Shown here: piece after piece, positions 28,008-38,010 of the stretch
Numbering within the stretch: position 1 is the stretch's first letter
Layout of the letters: the number at the start of each line of letters is the position of its first letter
From: an uncultured Porphyromonadaceae bacterium
Lineage (GTDB): Bacteria; Bacteroidota; Bacteroidia; Bacteroidales; Muribaculaceae
NCBI GenBank assembly: GCA_947174335.1
Contig: CAMWIM010000003.1
Span: 1 to 64,000, forward strand
Length of the DNA: 64,000 bases
Direction of reading: 5' to 3'
Notes under the pieces: model-generated
What the model was told of the DNA's origin: nothing
The model's input: the letters and a program-made list of their open reading frames with translations, nothing else
Databases searched by the model: none
Position numbers and translations under genes: made by a program

Positions 28008-29681
28008 ATGAATAAGAATTTACTTGCACTTTTCATTTTTCTTTCTCCAATATTAACACTTTCGGCTCAAAAAGAACGCCCCACGGTCGGTCGTCCCCTT
28101 GATATTCCTGCTGTTTTTGCCGGAAACTTTGGTGAATTACGCCCTGACCACTTCCATTCGGGACTCGACTTCAAAACTCAGGGACGCACAGGATTGCCAA
28201 TCCGAGCAATTGACAACGGATATGTCAGCCGATGCATTGTTTCTCCGTGGGGTTTTGGTCGCGCTGTCTATATCGTCCATCCCGAAACAGGTTTAACCTC
28301 GGTATATGGTCACCTCGAAAGTTTTGCAAGTAAAATCGACGACATTGTCCGTGATGCTCAATATCAAAACGAGACCTTTTCTATCGATCTTGATTTTGAG
28401 CCCGACGAAATTCCTGTTAAACGTGGCGAAATTATCGGTCTAAGTGGAAATGCAGGTAGTTCGGGAGGGCCCCACCTCCACATGGATATACGCGACACCA
28501 CCACCGGCGATGCTCTCGACCCGATGGAATTTTATCGCCAATATGTCAACGACAATGTTGCTCCAGAGGTGCGCCAAATCGGACTTTATCCCGTTCCCGA
28601 CAAAGGTATCGTTGACGGCTCGACCACAGGAACGGCACTCACGCCCTCTGATTTTTCAAAAGGTTTCACCGCGTGGGGAAAAGTTATGCCGGGTATCAAC
28701 GCCTATGACCGAATGTCAGGAACAAATAACATTTATGGTGTAAAATATCTTACCCTTTTGGTTGACGGCAAACAAGTTTACAAACGCACGATTGACCGCT
28801 TCTCTTTTGACTCGACACGCGCTGTCAACACGCTTGCTTATTATCCCGACGTTGCCCGTAGCGGACGATGGATGATGACAACCTACGTTCCGCCGACAAA
28901 ACCGCTTGGCAACATGATTGCAACCGAAGGCGACGGCTCTGTTGACATCAACGAGGAACGTGTTTATAAAATGGAATTTATTCTTGAAGACGAAATGGGT
29001 AATAAAACCCGTCGCTCATTCAACGTAAGCGGTAAAAAAAGTCCTATCCCGACAACTATTGGCAAAGGCAGCCTACTAAACTTTGACGGCGAACATTCAT
29101 ATAACAATGAGGGAGTCAAAGCACGACTTCCCAAAGGTGTTTTATATGATAACACTTATTTTAAAATTGATGTTGAGCCAACCGCTGAATATGCGTCGGT
29201 TTTAGCAACTATTGGCGACTATCTCGTGCCATTGGCTGGCGACATTCAAATTGAGATTCCGATTCTCAACGATACGATTGCCGATAAATCAAAATATTAT
29301 CTCGGTCGTGTGTCGGGAAATCGTTGTTCGGCTGTCGATGCAATTTATGAAAATGGTGTTATGAAAGGCAGCGTCTCCCGATTCGGTCAATATGCTGTTT
29401 CAGTTGACAAGACACCTCCCTCAATCGCCTCCATGACAAACAAAAAGACCGCACCCGGGTTTCTAAAATACCGCATCACCGACCGCCAGAGCGGAATAGA
29501 CAATTATTATTGTGAAATCGACGGTCAGTTTGCACTCTTTGAACACGACGGCAAAACCTCGTCCATCTCATTCAAGATGGATCCGAAACGATTTAAGCAT
29601 GGTGTTGATCACCGGCTTAAAATAACCGTCACTGATGCATGTGGCAATGTCACTGTTCACTCTACAAAATTCCATTGGTAA
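28008..29681 (+). CDS. M23 family (LytM-type) metallopeptidase, periplasmic
   Basis: The 557-residue protein has a signal peptide (about 1-20, ending LSAQ). A LytM domain lies at about 35-190, with the zinc ligands in HFHSGLDF and the HxH in GGPHLHMDI. A long C-terminal beta-rich region of about 360 residues follows. It includes FSRFGQYAVSVDKTPP-type strands like those near Ig-like folds. It probably cuts peptidoglycan cross-links or tethers enzymes that do. The catalytic residues are all present. The trkH gene begins 15 bases after the stop. Confidence 0.9.
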   Translation: MNKNLLALFIFLSPILTLSAQKERPTVGRPLDIPAVFAGNFGELRPDHFHSGLDFKTQGRTGLPIRAIDNGYVSRCIVSPWGFGRAVYIVHPETGLTSVYGHLESFASKIDDIVRDAQYQNETFSIDLDFEPDEIPVKRGEIIGLSGNAGSSGGPHLHMDIRDTTTGDALDPMEFYRQYVNDNVAPEVRQIGLYPVPDKGIVDGSTTGTALTPSDFSKGFTAWGKVMPGINAYDRMSGTNNIYGVKYLTLLVDGKQVYKRTIDRFSFDSTRAVNTLAYYPDVARSGRWMMTTYVPPTKPLGNMIATEGDGSVDINEERVYKMEFILEDEMGNKTRRSFNVSGKKSPIPTTIGKGSLLNFDGEHSYNNEGVKARLPKGVLYDNTYFKIDVEPTAEYASVLATIGDYLVPLAGDIQIEIPILNDTIADKSKYYLGRVSGNRCSAVDAIYENGVMKGSVSRFGQYAVSVDKTPPSIASMTNKKTAPGFLKYRITDRQSGIDNYYCEIDGQFALFEHDGKTSSISFKMDPKRFKHGVDHRLKITVTDACGNVTVHSTKFHW

Positions 29682-29696
29682 TCATCACTTTAAGCA

Positions 29697-31178
29697 ATGA
29701 GTATTTTTGAAAGTCGTAAAAAAAACATTAATATTCCGATGATTTTCAGAGTAATCGGTATATTGTTGATATTCGAGGCATTCTTCATGTGTCTGCCTTT
29801 GATTGTAGCATTAATCTACCATGAATCAGACACTAAAATTTTCGGACTGACCGCAGCATCTACACTCATTATAGGATGCTTGCTCGGTTTTGTAATGAAA
29901 GTTGACCACCGCGAGATGGGAAAACGCGAAGGCTTTTTACTGACCTCGCTCGTTTGGGTGGTTTTCTCTTTCTTTGGCATGGCTCCTTTCATCTTCGGCT
30001 CGCCCAACCTGTGTGTCAGCGACGCCTTTTTTGAATCAATGTCAGGTTTTACCACCACCGGCTCATCGGTTTTATCAGAAGACATTGAAATTTCTCATGC
30101 CATTCATTTTTGGCGTTCACTGATGCAATGGATTGGCGGTATGGGAATCATTCTTTTTACCCTCGCCGTACTCCCGATGTTGAACTCTTCGGGCGGAATG
30201 CAGATGTTCAATGCCGAGGTCACCGGAATTACTCACGACAAATTAAAACCGCGCGTCAGCCAAACCGCCAAACGTCTTTGGGCGGTCTATACAGCCTTGA
30301 CAATAACCCTCATTTTCTTGCTATGGTTTGGACCGATGAACTTTTTTGACGCTATCTGTCACGCACTCAGTACAATATCAACCGGCGGATTCTCAACCCG
30401 CGCTGAAAGCATCTCGGCTTGGAACTCGATGTATGTCAAAATAGTCCTGACAATCTTTATGTTTATGGGCGGTATCAACTTTGCCATTCTATATAAAGGG
30501 GTTACCGGACACTTTAAATCTCTTTGGGAAAATCAGGCATTCCGATTTTACGCATTTATGACAGCCCTCATGTTCTGCGTATTTTCATTTACCCTGTTTC
30601 TCAACCATACAGCAACCTCATTTGAAACACTCGTCATCGACCCGATTTTTCAGATTGTTTCGATGATGACCTCAACGGGTTATACAGTTAACAATTTGGA
30701 GAACTGGGGCGTATTTCTCATCCTGATTTGCATAATCCTGATGTTTTTCGGAGCATGTGCAGGTTCAACCAGCGGTGGTGCCAAACTCGACCGCGCTCTT
30801 GTTTTGATGAAAGATGTCCGCAACGAAGTTTATCGCGTACTCCATCCCAATTCGGTTCTGTCTGTAAAAATCGGCAATCGCATATTATCACCCGAAATCG
30901 TTGCAAAAGTTATCGCCTTTATCCTTCTTTACGGAGTTGTCATCGTTGTGGGCGCACTGATTTTGACAATGATGAATGTTCCGCTTGTCGACTCGCTGTT
31001 TGCTTCTTTTTCATGTGTCAGCAACGCCGGAGTTTCGGCGGCTGAGACCGGAGCAGGTTCGACCTACGAAATTTTCGGAGGAGCCGGCAAATGGATTTTA
31101 TCGATTCTCATGCTGATAGGCCGTCTCGAACTTTTTACGGTAATTGTCCTTTTCACCCCCGGATTTTGGCGCCGATAA
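29697..31178 (+). CDS. trkH: TrkH/KtrB family potassium uptake subunit
   Basis: The 493-residue membrane protein has about ten membrane helices and four selectivity-filter loops: TTTGSS, STGGFSTRA, TSTGYTVN and SNAGVSAAE. This is the SKT superfamily pore arrangement. It forms the K+ channel-like pore of the Trk uptake system and normally needs a cytosolic TrkA partner. TrkA, often next to trkH, is not seen here. It follows the M23 peptidase gene closely and may be cotranscribed. Confidence 0.94.
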   Translation: MSIFESRKKNINIPMIFRVIGILLIFEAFFMCLPLIVALIYHESDTKIFGLTAASTLIIGCLLGFVMKVDHREMGKREGFLLTSLVWVVFSFFGMAPFIFGSPNLCVSDAFFESMSGFTTTGSSVLSEDIEISHAIHFWRSLMQWIGGMGIILFTLAVLPMLNSSGGMQMFNAEVTGITHDKLKPRVSQTAKRLWAVYTALTITLIFLLWFGPMNFFDAICHALSTISTGGFSTRAESISAWNSMYVKIVLTIFMFMGGINFAILYKGVTGHFKSLWENQAFRFYAFMTALMFCVFSFTLFLNHTATSFETLVIDPIFQIVSMMTSTGYTVNNLENWGVFLILICIILMFFGACAGSTSGGAKLDRALVLMKDVRNEVYRVLHPNSVLSVKIGNRILSPEIVAKVIAFILLYGVVIVVGALILTMMNVPLVDSLFASFSCVSNAGVSAAETGAGSTYEIFGGAGKWILSILMLIGRLELFTVIVLFTPGFWRR

Positions 31179-31243
31179 GACAAAAAAGTCGATTGAGTTA
31201 AAGAATTTTTTCCTTAATTCTTGTAAAGACGATTAATTTGTCT

Positions 31244-31251
31244 TAAATTTG
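31244..31251 (+). promoter_or_regulatory. -7 box of the fumarate reductase operon
   Basis: TAAATTTG matches exactly; a TTG at 31221-31223 lies 20 bases upstream as a possible -33 element. A leader of about 90 bases precedes frdC. Confidence 0.55.
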
Positions 31252-31345
31252 TCGGGAAATAAGTAAACACACTTATTTCATCACTCCAATCATTAACTTT
31301 AAATCACTAATAAAATCATTAATAAACTAAACATCCTAACTTTCT

Positions 31346-32368
31346 ATGTGGTTATTTAACTCTTCTATAGGTAGGAAATTCGTTATGGCTTTGACCGGCG
31401 CATTTCTTGTCCTATTTGTCACATTTCACGTTTTGATGAATGGTGTTGCCATCTTCTGGCCAGCCGCTTACAACACAGTTTGTGAGTTCCTCGGTGCCAA
31501 CTGGTATGCACTCATCGCCAGTGCTATCCTCGCTCTCGGCTTCATCATTCACATTATTTTTGCAGTTTGGTTGACCCTCCAGAACCGCAACGCTCGCGGT
31601 AACGACCGCTACAACGTGGTTAAAAAACCTTTGCAGGTTGAATGGTCTTCTCAAAACATGCTCGTTCTCGGTGTTGTTATCCTCGCCTTCCTGGTCATCC
31701 ACATGATCCAATTCTGGGCTAAGATGCAGTTTGCCGAAATCTTCCACGTTAACGTCGTTGACCCTGATAACGGTTTGTCAGTTCCCCCTGCTGCCGGTAC
31801 TTGGTTCCTTCAGATCGCTTTCAGCCAGTGGTACACTCTCCCGATCTACATCATCGGCTTTGTTGCTCTCTGGTTCCACATGACTCACGGTTTCTGGTCT
31901 ATGTTCCAGACTTGTGGTTGGAACGGTCAAATCTGGCTTGAACGTACTAAATGTATCGCTAACTGGTGGACTTCAATCGTTGTCGGTCTCTTCCTCATCG
32001 AAGCCGTTGTCTTCACCGTTCAGGCTAACAAAGGTGCTTACACCGCTTGCCCCGAACTTCAGGAACAGTACATCGAAATGGTTGCCGAAGGTCAGAACGC
32101 TTCTGTTCCTGCCGGAATTTGCGCTACTCCCTGTGAAAAAAACGCTGTAGCCTGTGACGGCAAACATCAGCACAAACACGACTGTCAGGCTGAGAAAAAC
32201 TGTCAGGAAAACAAATGTGCCGATCAGAATTGCGAAAAACAAGATTGCAAGAAACAAGATTGCGAAAAACAAGACTGCAAGAAACAAGATTGCAAGAAAA
32301 GCGACTGCACTCATAAAGATTGCAAACACGCTGTAGAAACTGAAAACACAAATTCTTCAAACAATTAA
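31346..32368 (+). CDS. frdC: Fumarate reductase/succinate dehydrogenase cytochrome b subunit with cysteine-repeat tail
   Basis: The first 250 residues are a normal cytochrome b subunit with five membrane helices and conserved heme-ligand-type histidines (His28, His69, His119, His178/181 in HMTHGF), as in the di-heme Bacteroidetes and Wolinella type. It anchors FrdAB and passes electrons from menaquinol to fumarate. Residues 251-340 form an unusual hydrophilic tail with 13 cysteines. Nine of them, from Cys286 to Cys326, are spaced exactly five apart in units like KQDCK. A His-rich patch, KHQHKHDC, precedes the repeats. The tail is not part of the family fold and looks metal- or redox-active; its role is unknown. 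frdA follows after 10 bases. Confidence 0.93.
   Translation: MWLFNSSIGRKFVMALTGAFLVLFVTFHVLMNGVAIFWPAAYNTVCEFLGANWYALIASAILALGFIIHIIFAVWLTLQNRNARGNDRYNVVKKPLQVEWSSQNMLVLGVVILAFLVIHMIQFWAKMQFAEIFHVNVVDPDNGLSVPPAAGTWFLQIAFSQWYTLPIYIIGFVALWFHMTHGFWSMFQTCGWNGQIWLERTKCIANWWTSIVVGLFLIEAVVFTVQANKGAYTACPELQEQYIEMVAEGQNASVPAGICATPCEKNAVACDGKHQHKHDCQAEKNCQENKCADQNCEKQDCKKQDCEKQDCKKQDCKKSDCTHKDCKHAVETENTNSSNN
32199..32328 (+). repeat. 15-bp tandem repeat encoding the Cys-every-five tail
   Basis: Units close to AAACAAGATTGCGAA or AAACAAGACTGCAAG repeat in tandem. Each unit is five codons, so gain or loss of a unit keeps the frame. This is a likely slippage site. Confidence 0.8.
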
Positions 32369-32378
32369 ACCATCAGAT

Positions 32379-34406
32379 ATGGCAGACTACACTAAACTTG
32401 ACGGGATGATCGATTCGACCCCCATCATGAAAGATTATGCCGACATCGAATCGTCGAAACTCCCTGAATTTCAGATTGACTCTAAAATTCCCGAAGGTCC
32501 CATAGCTGAAAAATGGACCAACTATAAAGCTCACCAGAAGCTCGTTAACCCCGCCAACAAACGTAACCTTGATGTTATCGTTGTCGGCACAGGTCTTGCA
32601 GGTGCTTCTGCAGCATCTACCCTCGCTGAGATGGGCTTCAACGTAACTAACTTCTGCATCCAGGACTCACCTCGCCGCGCTCACTCTATCGCCGCTCAGG
32701 GTGGTATCAATGCTGCTAAAAACTATCAGAACGACGGTGACTCGGTTTATCGTCTTTTCTACGACACTGTAAAAGGCGGTGACTTCCGCGCTCGCGAAGC
32801 AAACGTTTATCGTCTTGCCGAAGTTTCTAACAACATCATCGACCAGTGCGTTCAACAAGGTGTTCCCTTCGCTCGTGAATACGGCGGTCTCCTCGCCAAC
32901 CGTTCATTCGGTGGTGCTCAGGTTTCTCGTACATTCTATGCCAAAGGTCAAACCGGTCAGCAGCTCCTCCTCGGTGCTTACGCTTCTCTCAACCGCCAAA
33001 TCCAAAAAGGTAAAGTTAAATCATACAACCGTCGCGAAATGCTCGACATCGTCCTCATCGACGGTCGCGCTCGCGGTATCATCGTCCGCAACCTCATCAC
33101 CGGCGAAATCGAACGTTATGCAGCTCACGCTGTAGTTCTCGCTACCGGTGGTTATGGACGTGCATTCTTCCTTTCAACCAACGCTATGGGTTGCAACGGT
33201 TCAGCTGCTATCCAGGCATTCAAGAAAGGTGCTTACCTCTCTAACCTTGCCTTCACTCAGATTCACCCGACATGTATCCCCGTTCACGGCGAAGACCAGT
33301 CTAAGCTCACCCTTATGAGTGAATCTCTCCGTAATGACGGTCGTATCTGGGTTCCCAAGAAAAAAGAAGATGCTGAAGCTATCCGCGCAGGCAAAAAGAA
33401 ACCTACCGATATCCCCGACGAAGACCGTGACTTCTATCTCGAACGTCGCTATCCCGCCTTCGGTAACCTTTGCCCACGTGACATCGCCAGCCGTGCCGCT
33501 AAAGAACGCTGCGACGCTGGTTATGGTGTTGGTACCGGTAACGCTGTTTACCTCGACTTCAAATACGCTATCCAGCGTGATGGCGAGGCTGCAGTTCGCG
33601 ACCGCTACGGCAACCTCTTCGACATGTATCAGATGATTTCTGATGACAACCCCTACGAAACACCGATGATGATCTTCCCCGCAAGCCACTACACCATGGG
33701 TGGTATCTGGGTTGACTACGAACTCCAGACCTCAATCAAAGGTCTCTTCGCTATCGGTGAATGTAACTTCTCTGACCACGGTGGTAACCGTCTTGGTGCA
33801 TCTGCCCTCATGCAGGGTCTTGCTGACGGATACTTTGTATTGCCCTACACAATGCAAAACTACCTCTCTGACCAGATTAAAGTTCCCCATTTCACTACCG
33901 ACACTCCCGAATTTGATAAAGCTGAAAAAGATGTTCGCGATCGTATCGAACGCCTCATGAACATCAAGGGTACAAAATCACCCGATCAGCTCCACAAAAA
34001 ACTCGGTCACGTTATGTGGGAACTCGTTGGTATGGGTCGTACACTCAAAGGTCTCGTAAAAGCTATCGACGAAATCGAAGAAGTTCGCAAAGAATTCTAT
34101 TCTGACCTCCGCATCGTTGGTAAAGCTGACGACCTCAACCTTGAACTCGAAAAAGCCCTCCGTCTCGAAGACTTCCTTGTAATGTCTAAGATGATGGCTA
34201 TCGACGCTCTCCACCGTAACGAGTCTTGTGGTGCTCACTTCCGTGAAGAATACCAGACTCCCGACGGTGAAGCTGCCCGTAACGACAAAGACTATATGTA
34301 TGTCAGCTGCTGGAAATATACCGGCGACAACGAAAAGCCCATCCTTCTCAAAGAAGATCTCAAATATGAGGCTATTCAAGTTCAGACACGTAACTATAAG
34401 TCATAA
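32379..34406 (+). CDS. frdA: Fumarate reductase/succinate dehydrogenase flavoprotein subunit
   Basis: The 675-residue protein has the FAD-binding motif [19 protein letters not shown] and the flavin-attachment histidine context [11 protein letters not shown]. Substrate-site residues lie in IHPTCIP and in the capping-domain [13 protein letters not shown] region. It reduces fumarate to succinate, a main end product of Bacteroidales fermentation, or works in reverse. The membrane-type frdCAB gene order and the length match Bacteroidetes enzymes. Codon use is strongly biased, consistent with high expression. Confidence 0.97.
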   Translation: MADYTKLDGMIDSTPIMKDYADIESSKLPEFQIDSKIPEGPIAEKWTNYKAHQKLVNPANKRNLDVIVVGTGLAGASAASTLAEMGFNVTNFCIQDSPRRAHSIAAQGGINAAKNYQNDGDSVYRLFYDTVKGGDFRAREANVYRLAEVSNNIIDQCVQQGVPFAREYGGLLANRSFGGAQVSRTFYAKGQTGQQLLLGAYASLNRQIQKGKVKSYNRREMLDIVLIDGRARGIIVRNLITGEIERYAAHAVVLATGGYGRAFFLSTNAMGCNGSAAIQAFKKGAYLSNLAFTQIHPTCIPVHGEDQSKLTLMSESLRNDGRIWVPKKKEDAEAIRAGKKKPTDIPDEDRDFYLERRYPAFGNLCPRDIASRAAKERCDAGYGVGTGNAVYLDFKYAIQRDGEAAVRDRYGNLFDMYQMISDDNPYETPMMIFPASHYTMGGIWVDYELQTSIKGLFAIGECNFSDHGGNRLGASALMQGLADGYFVLPYTMQNYLSDQIKVPHFTTDTPEFDKAEKDVRDRIERLMNIKGTKSPDQLHKKLGHVMWELVGMGRTLKGLVKAIDEIEEVRKEFYSDLRIVGKADDLNLELEKALRLEDFLVMSKMMAIDALHRNESCGAHFREEYQTPDGEAARNDKDYMYVSCWKYTGDNEKPILLKEDLKYEAIQVQTRNYKS

Positions 34407-34432
34407 TCTTTAAAACCACGAGATTACCTACA

Positions 34433-35188
34433 ATGGAAACTACAATTAATGTAAACTTGAAAATTTGGCGTCAACGTGGTCCTAAAGAAAAAGGCCAGTT
34501 CGTCACTTATCGTGTTGAAAACGTTTCGACCGGATCTTCTTTCCTCGAAATGCTCGACATGCTCAACCAGCAACTCGTTGAGAAAAACGAAGAACCTGTT
34601 GCATTTGACTCTGACTGCCGCGAAGGTATCTGCGGTATGTGCTCGCTCTACATCAACGGTCACCCCCACGGTCCCGTTCAGGGCATCACTACATGTCAGC
34701 TTCACATGCGTAAATTTAAAAACGAAGATACAATCACAATCGAACCTTGGCGTTCGGCTGCATTCCCCGTTATCCGCGACCTTATGGTTGACCGTAACGC
34801 CTTCGATAAAATTCAACAGGCAGGTGGTTATGTATCATTCAACTGCGGTGGCGCTCAGGATGCCAACAACCTCCCCATCTCTAAGGAAGTTGCCGACACC
34901 GCTATGGACTCTGCAACCTGCATCGGCTGTGGTGCTTGTGTAGCCGCTTGTAAAAACGGTTCTGCAATGCTCTTCGTTTCAGCTAAAGTCAGCCAGTTTG
35001 CAGTTCTTCCTCAAGGTCAGGTTGAACGCGCTCGCCGCGCTCGCGCAATGGTTCGCAAAATGGATGAGCTCGGTTTCGGTAACTGTACCAACACCGGTGC
35101 TTGTGCCGCTGAATGTCCCAAAAACATTTCTTTGAGCAACATCGCACGCCTCAACCGCGAATTCATCAAAGCTAAAATCGCTGAATAA
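34433..35188 (+). CDS. frdB: Fumarate reductase/succinate dehydrogenase iron-sulfur subunit
   Basis: The 251-residue protein has an N-terminal 2Fe-2S ferredoxin domain (CREGICGMC) and C-terminal 4Fe-4S and 3Fe-4S motifs ([11 protein letters not shown] and [12 protein letters not shown]). It carries electrons between the heme subunit and the flavin. It ends the frdCAB operon before a strong terminator. Confidence 0.97.
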   Translation: METTINVNLKIWRQRGPKEKGQFVTYRVENVSTGSSFLEMLDMLNQQLVEKNEEPVAFDSDCREGICGMCSLYINGHPHGPVQGITTCQLHMRKFKNEDTITIEPWRSAAFPVIRDLMVDRNAFDKIQQAGGYVSFNCGGAQDANNLPISKEVADTAMDSATCIGCGACVAACKNGSAMLFVSAKVSQFAVLPQGQVERARRARAMVRKMDELGFGNCTNTGACAAECPKNISLSNIARLNREFIKAKIAE

Positions 35189-35212
35189 TTCTTTCACGAA
35201 ATAATAGCTCTG

Positions 35213-35240
35213 AGCGCCGAGTCATCCGCGACTCGGCGCT
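35213..35240 (+). terminator. Terminator of frdCAB
   Basis: AGCGCCGAGTC pairs perfectly with GACTCGGCGCT around a 6-base loop, and a run of eight T follows. Confidence 0.92.
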
Positions 35241-35306
35241 CTTTTTTTTAAACAATAAAAATAAATAATAGTCTCTTATTTATTAGGATAATTCGATGGG
35301 AAAGGT

Positions 35307-35314
35307 TAAATTTG
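35307..35314 (+). promoter_or_regulatory. -7 box of the ORF6N gene
   Basis: TAAATTTG matches exactly. About 100 bases of leader follow before the gene. The leader holds two tiny open frames: 7 codons from 35321, and 18 codons from 35343 that overlaps the first at TGATG. Confidence 0.5.
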
Positions 35315-35422
35315 CACCCATGAAACAATATCCTATAGCTTGATGGCTCTGAAGCTTCCTGGATTCATCACTTCAAAAGTAGTACTTTGGTCTGAGTAAA
35401 AAAATTTCAAAAAACGAACACA

Positions 35423-35980
35423 ATGGCTAACATTATAAAACTCGCAGATGTAGAATCAGCTATAATAGAATTGAGAGGACAGCGCATTATTCTTGACAGC
35501 GATGTAGCACGTCTATATGGCGTTGAGACTAGAGAGGTGAATCAGGCAATACGAAACAATCCCGATAAATTTCCTGCAGGTTACGTTCTGGAATTAACAA
35601 AACAAGAGAAAACAGAGGTTATCAAAATTTTTGATAACCCCCAGCTAAAGTTCTCGCCAAAAACTCCCAAAGCATTTACTGAGAAAGGTTTATATATGCT
35701 CGCGACCATTCTAAAAGGTACAGTAGCTACCCAAACAACCATAGCAATTGTTGAGACTTTTACCAAGATGAGGGAATTGTCCCGTACAGTTGGGGAACTG
35801 ACCAATTCTTCCGATGAATTTCGTCAAAAATCCCTTATGCAACAAAGCGGTGATATTTTGGCTGATTTGTTGGATGACGGAATGAGAGCGACCGATACTG
35901 AGACTACAATAGAATTAAATTTCGCCGTTTTGAAATTGAAGCACACGGTTAAGCGTAAAAAAGATAACACCAAAAAATAA
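35423..35980 (+). CDS. ORF6N domain-containing protein
   Basis: The 185-residue protein has an ORF6N domain at about 8-95 (LRGQRIILDSDVARLYGVETREVNQAIRNNP in pieces, then FTEKGLYMLATILKG). This domain occurs in phage antirepressors and related DNA-binding proteins, and in many stand-alone Bacteroidales genes. The C-terminal part is helical with Lys-rich end residues and no named domain. It has its own promoter and terminator, so it looks like a free-standing accessory gene. A DNA-binding or phage-derived role is inferred, not shown. Confidence 0.85.
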   Translation: MANIIKLADVESAIIELRGQRIILDSDVARLYGVETREVNQAIRNNPDKFPAGYVLELTKQEKTEVIKIFDNPQLKFSPKTPKAFTEKGLYMLATILKGTVATQTTIAIVETFTKMRELSRTVGELTNSSDEFRQKSLMQQSGDILADLLDDGMRATDTETTIELNFAVLKLKHTVKRKKDNTKK

Positions 35981-35989
35981 CAATAAAAC

Positions 35990-36025
35990 GACCGAAATGT
36001 TTAAATAACATAATCGGTCATTTTT
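35990..36025 (+). terminator. Terminator of the ORF6N gene
   Basis: GACCGA and TCGGTC pair, with ATGTT/AACAT stacked inside around a small loop, and a T-rich tail follows. Confidence 0.65.
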
Positions 36026-36062
36026 ATTGCAATTTATTACTAAAAATCTAATTTAAAATTGT

Positions 36063-36070
36063 AATTTTGC
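36063..36070 (+). promoter_or_regulatory. -7 box of the ilv operon
   Basis: TAATTTTG matches TAnnTTTG. A 95-base AT-rich leader precedes ilvD; I see no branched-chain leader peptide or attenuator in it. Confidence 0.55.
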
Positions 36071-36165
36071 ATTGTTGTTGAATAATTATGTTATAAAGCA
36101 GATTTTCAAATTGGCTTTTAACTTATAATTTCATCATTTTAAAGCTTTAAAAATTACAATATAAC

Positions 36166-37992
36166 ATGTCATTCCCTTTAAGAAGTAATCAAAGTACAGG
36201 TGGCAGACGCATGGCCGGAGCCCGAGCGCTATGGCGTGCCAACGGCATGACCGAAGAACAGATCGGACGCCCTATCATCGCTATCGTCAACTCATTCACC
36301 CAGTTTGTTCCCGGTCATACCCACCTCCACGAAATTGGACAAATCGTCAAAGCCGAAATCGAAAAACTCGGATGTTTTGCCGCCGAGTTTAATACAATCG
36401 CTATCGACGACGGTATCGCAATGGGACATGACGGCATGTTGTATTCGCTCCCCTCTCGCGACCTCATCGCCGACTCGGTCGAATATATGGTCAACGCCCA
36501 TAAAGCTGATGCAATGGTTTGCATCTCAAACTGTGATAAAGTGACCCCCGGTATGCTTATGGCAGCTATGCGACTCAACATCCCGACAATCTTTGTTTCA
36601 GGCGGACCGATGGAAGCCGGACAAGTTGACGGCAAAGCGGTTGACCTTGTTGATATTATGGTTCAGTCGGCCGACGAGACCGTTTCTGACGCTCACGTTG
36701 AAGCTCTCGAAAAACACGGATGCCCCACCTGTGGCTCTTGCTCAGGTATGTTCACCGCCAACTCGATGAACTCACTCAACGAGGCAATCGGACTTGCCCT
36801 CCCCGGCAACGGAACCGTTCCCGCAACCCACGCAATGCGCATCGAACTCTTCCGCCGTGCAGCCCGTCAGATTGTCAAAAATACCGAGGAATATTATTTA
36901 AAAGGAAACGAAGCGGTTCTTCCCCGTTCTATCGCCACACGTCAGGCAATGATTAACGCAATGACACTCGACATCGCAATGGGCGGCTCAACCAATACCG
37001 TTCTTCACCTTATGGCAATCGCTCACGAAGCAGGTGTTGATTTCAACATGGGTGACATCGACCAACTTTCACGCAAAGCACCCGTTCTTTGCAAAGTGGC
37101 ACCCAACTCATCATATCATATCGAAGACGTTAACCGCGCCGGTGGTATCATCTCGATCATGAAACAGCTCGCCGATGCAAATCTGATCGACACGACTGTC
37201 AAACGTGTTGACGGATTGACGCTCGCTCAGGCTATCGATTCATGGGCTGTTGGTGGCAAAAACTTCACCGACCAAGCCGACGAACTCTGGAAAGCGGCTC
37301 CCGGCGGGAAACGTTCAACCCAAATGGGTTCTCAAATGACTTTCTTCTCAACCCTCGATACCGATCGCGCTGCGGGCTGTATCCGCGACATCGATCACGC
37401 CTACTCACTCGATGGCGGACTTGCCGTTTTGCGTGGTAACATTGCTCAAGACGGTTGCGTTGTCAAGACTGCCGGAGTCGATGAATCAATCCTCTGTTTC
37501 AGCGGTCCAGCCAAAGTCTTTGAATCTCAGGACGAAGCTGTTGAAGGTATTTTGGGCGACAAAGTTAAAGCCGGCGATGTAGTTGTCATAACCTACGAAG
37601 GGCCCAAAGGAGGTCCCGGTATGCAGGAAATGCTCTACCCGACCAGCTACATCAAAGCCAAACATCTCGGTCGCGAATGTGCGCTCATTACCGACGGACG
37701 TTTCTCAGGCGGTACATCAGGACTTTCAATCGGTCACATCTCTCCCGAAGCCGCTGCCGGCGGTAACATCGGTCTTGTACGAGACGGTGACATCATCGAG
37801 ATTGACATTCCAAACCGCTCAATCAACCTCAAGGTTGACGACAAAACACTTGCCCAACGCCGTAGCGAAGAAGAAGCCCGCGGTCGCGACGCCTTCACAC
37901 CCCACCACCGTCAGCGCGAAATCTCAAAAGCCTTGAGAGCATACGCTTCAATGGTTTCTTCAGCCGACAAAGGCGGTGTAAGAAATATTTAA
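36166..37992 (+). CDS. ilvD: Dihydroxy-acid dehydratase
   Basis: The 608-residue protein has the Fe-S cysteines in CISNCDK and CGSCSGM and the C-terminal [11 protein letters not shown] motif. The length fits IlvD of the IlvD/Edd family. It dehydrates 2,3-dihydroxy acids to the keto acids of valine and isoleucine. It opens a five-gene operon with gaps of 18, 9 and 3 bases and a final overlap. Confidence 0.97.
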   Translation: MSFPLRSNQSTGGRRMAGARALWRANGMTEEQIGRPIIAIVNSFTQFVPGHTHLHEIGQIVKAEIEKLGCFAAEFNTIAIDDGIAMGHDGMLYSLPSRDLIADSVEYMVNAHKADAMVCISNCDKVTPGMLMAAMRLNIPTIFVSGGPMEAGQVDGKAVDLVDIMVQSADETVSDAHVEALEKHGCPTCGSCSGMFTANSMNSLNEAIGLALPGNGTVPATHAMRIELFRRAARQIVKNTEEYYLKGNEAVLPRSIATRQAMINAMTLDIAMGGSTNTVLHLMAIAHEAGVDFNMGDIDQLSRKAPVLCKVAPNSSYHIEDVNRAGGIISIMKQLADANLIDTTVKRVDGLTLAQAIDSWAVGGKNFTDQADELWKAAPGGKRSTQMGSQMTFFSTLDTDRAAGCIRDIDHAYSLDGGLAVLRGNIAQDGCVVKTAGVDESILCFSGPAKVFESQDEAVEGILGDKVKAGDVVVITYEGPKGGPGMQEMLYPTSYIKAKHLGRECALITDGRFSGGTSGLSIGHISPEAAAGGNIGLVRDGDIIEIDIPNRSINLKVDDKTLAQRRSEEEARGRDAFTPHHRQREISKALRAYASMVSSADKGGVRNI

Positions 37993-38010
37993 AACTAAAA
38001 CAGAACAATA

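Noticed and set aside
33201-33689. Long antisense frame inside frdA, with similar ones in gpmI, frdB and trmB
   Set aside because: These are mirror frames created by strong codon bias in the real genes and show no protein family.
36071-36165. Attenuator or T-box before ilvD
   Set aside because: The leader is AT-rich, with no branched-chain leader peptide, no strong terminator and no T-box motif.
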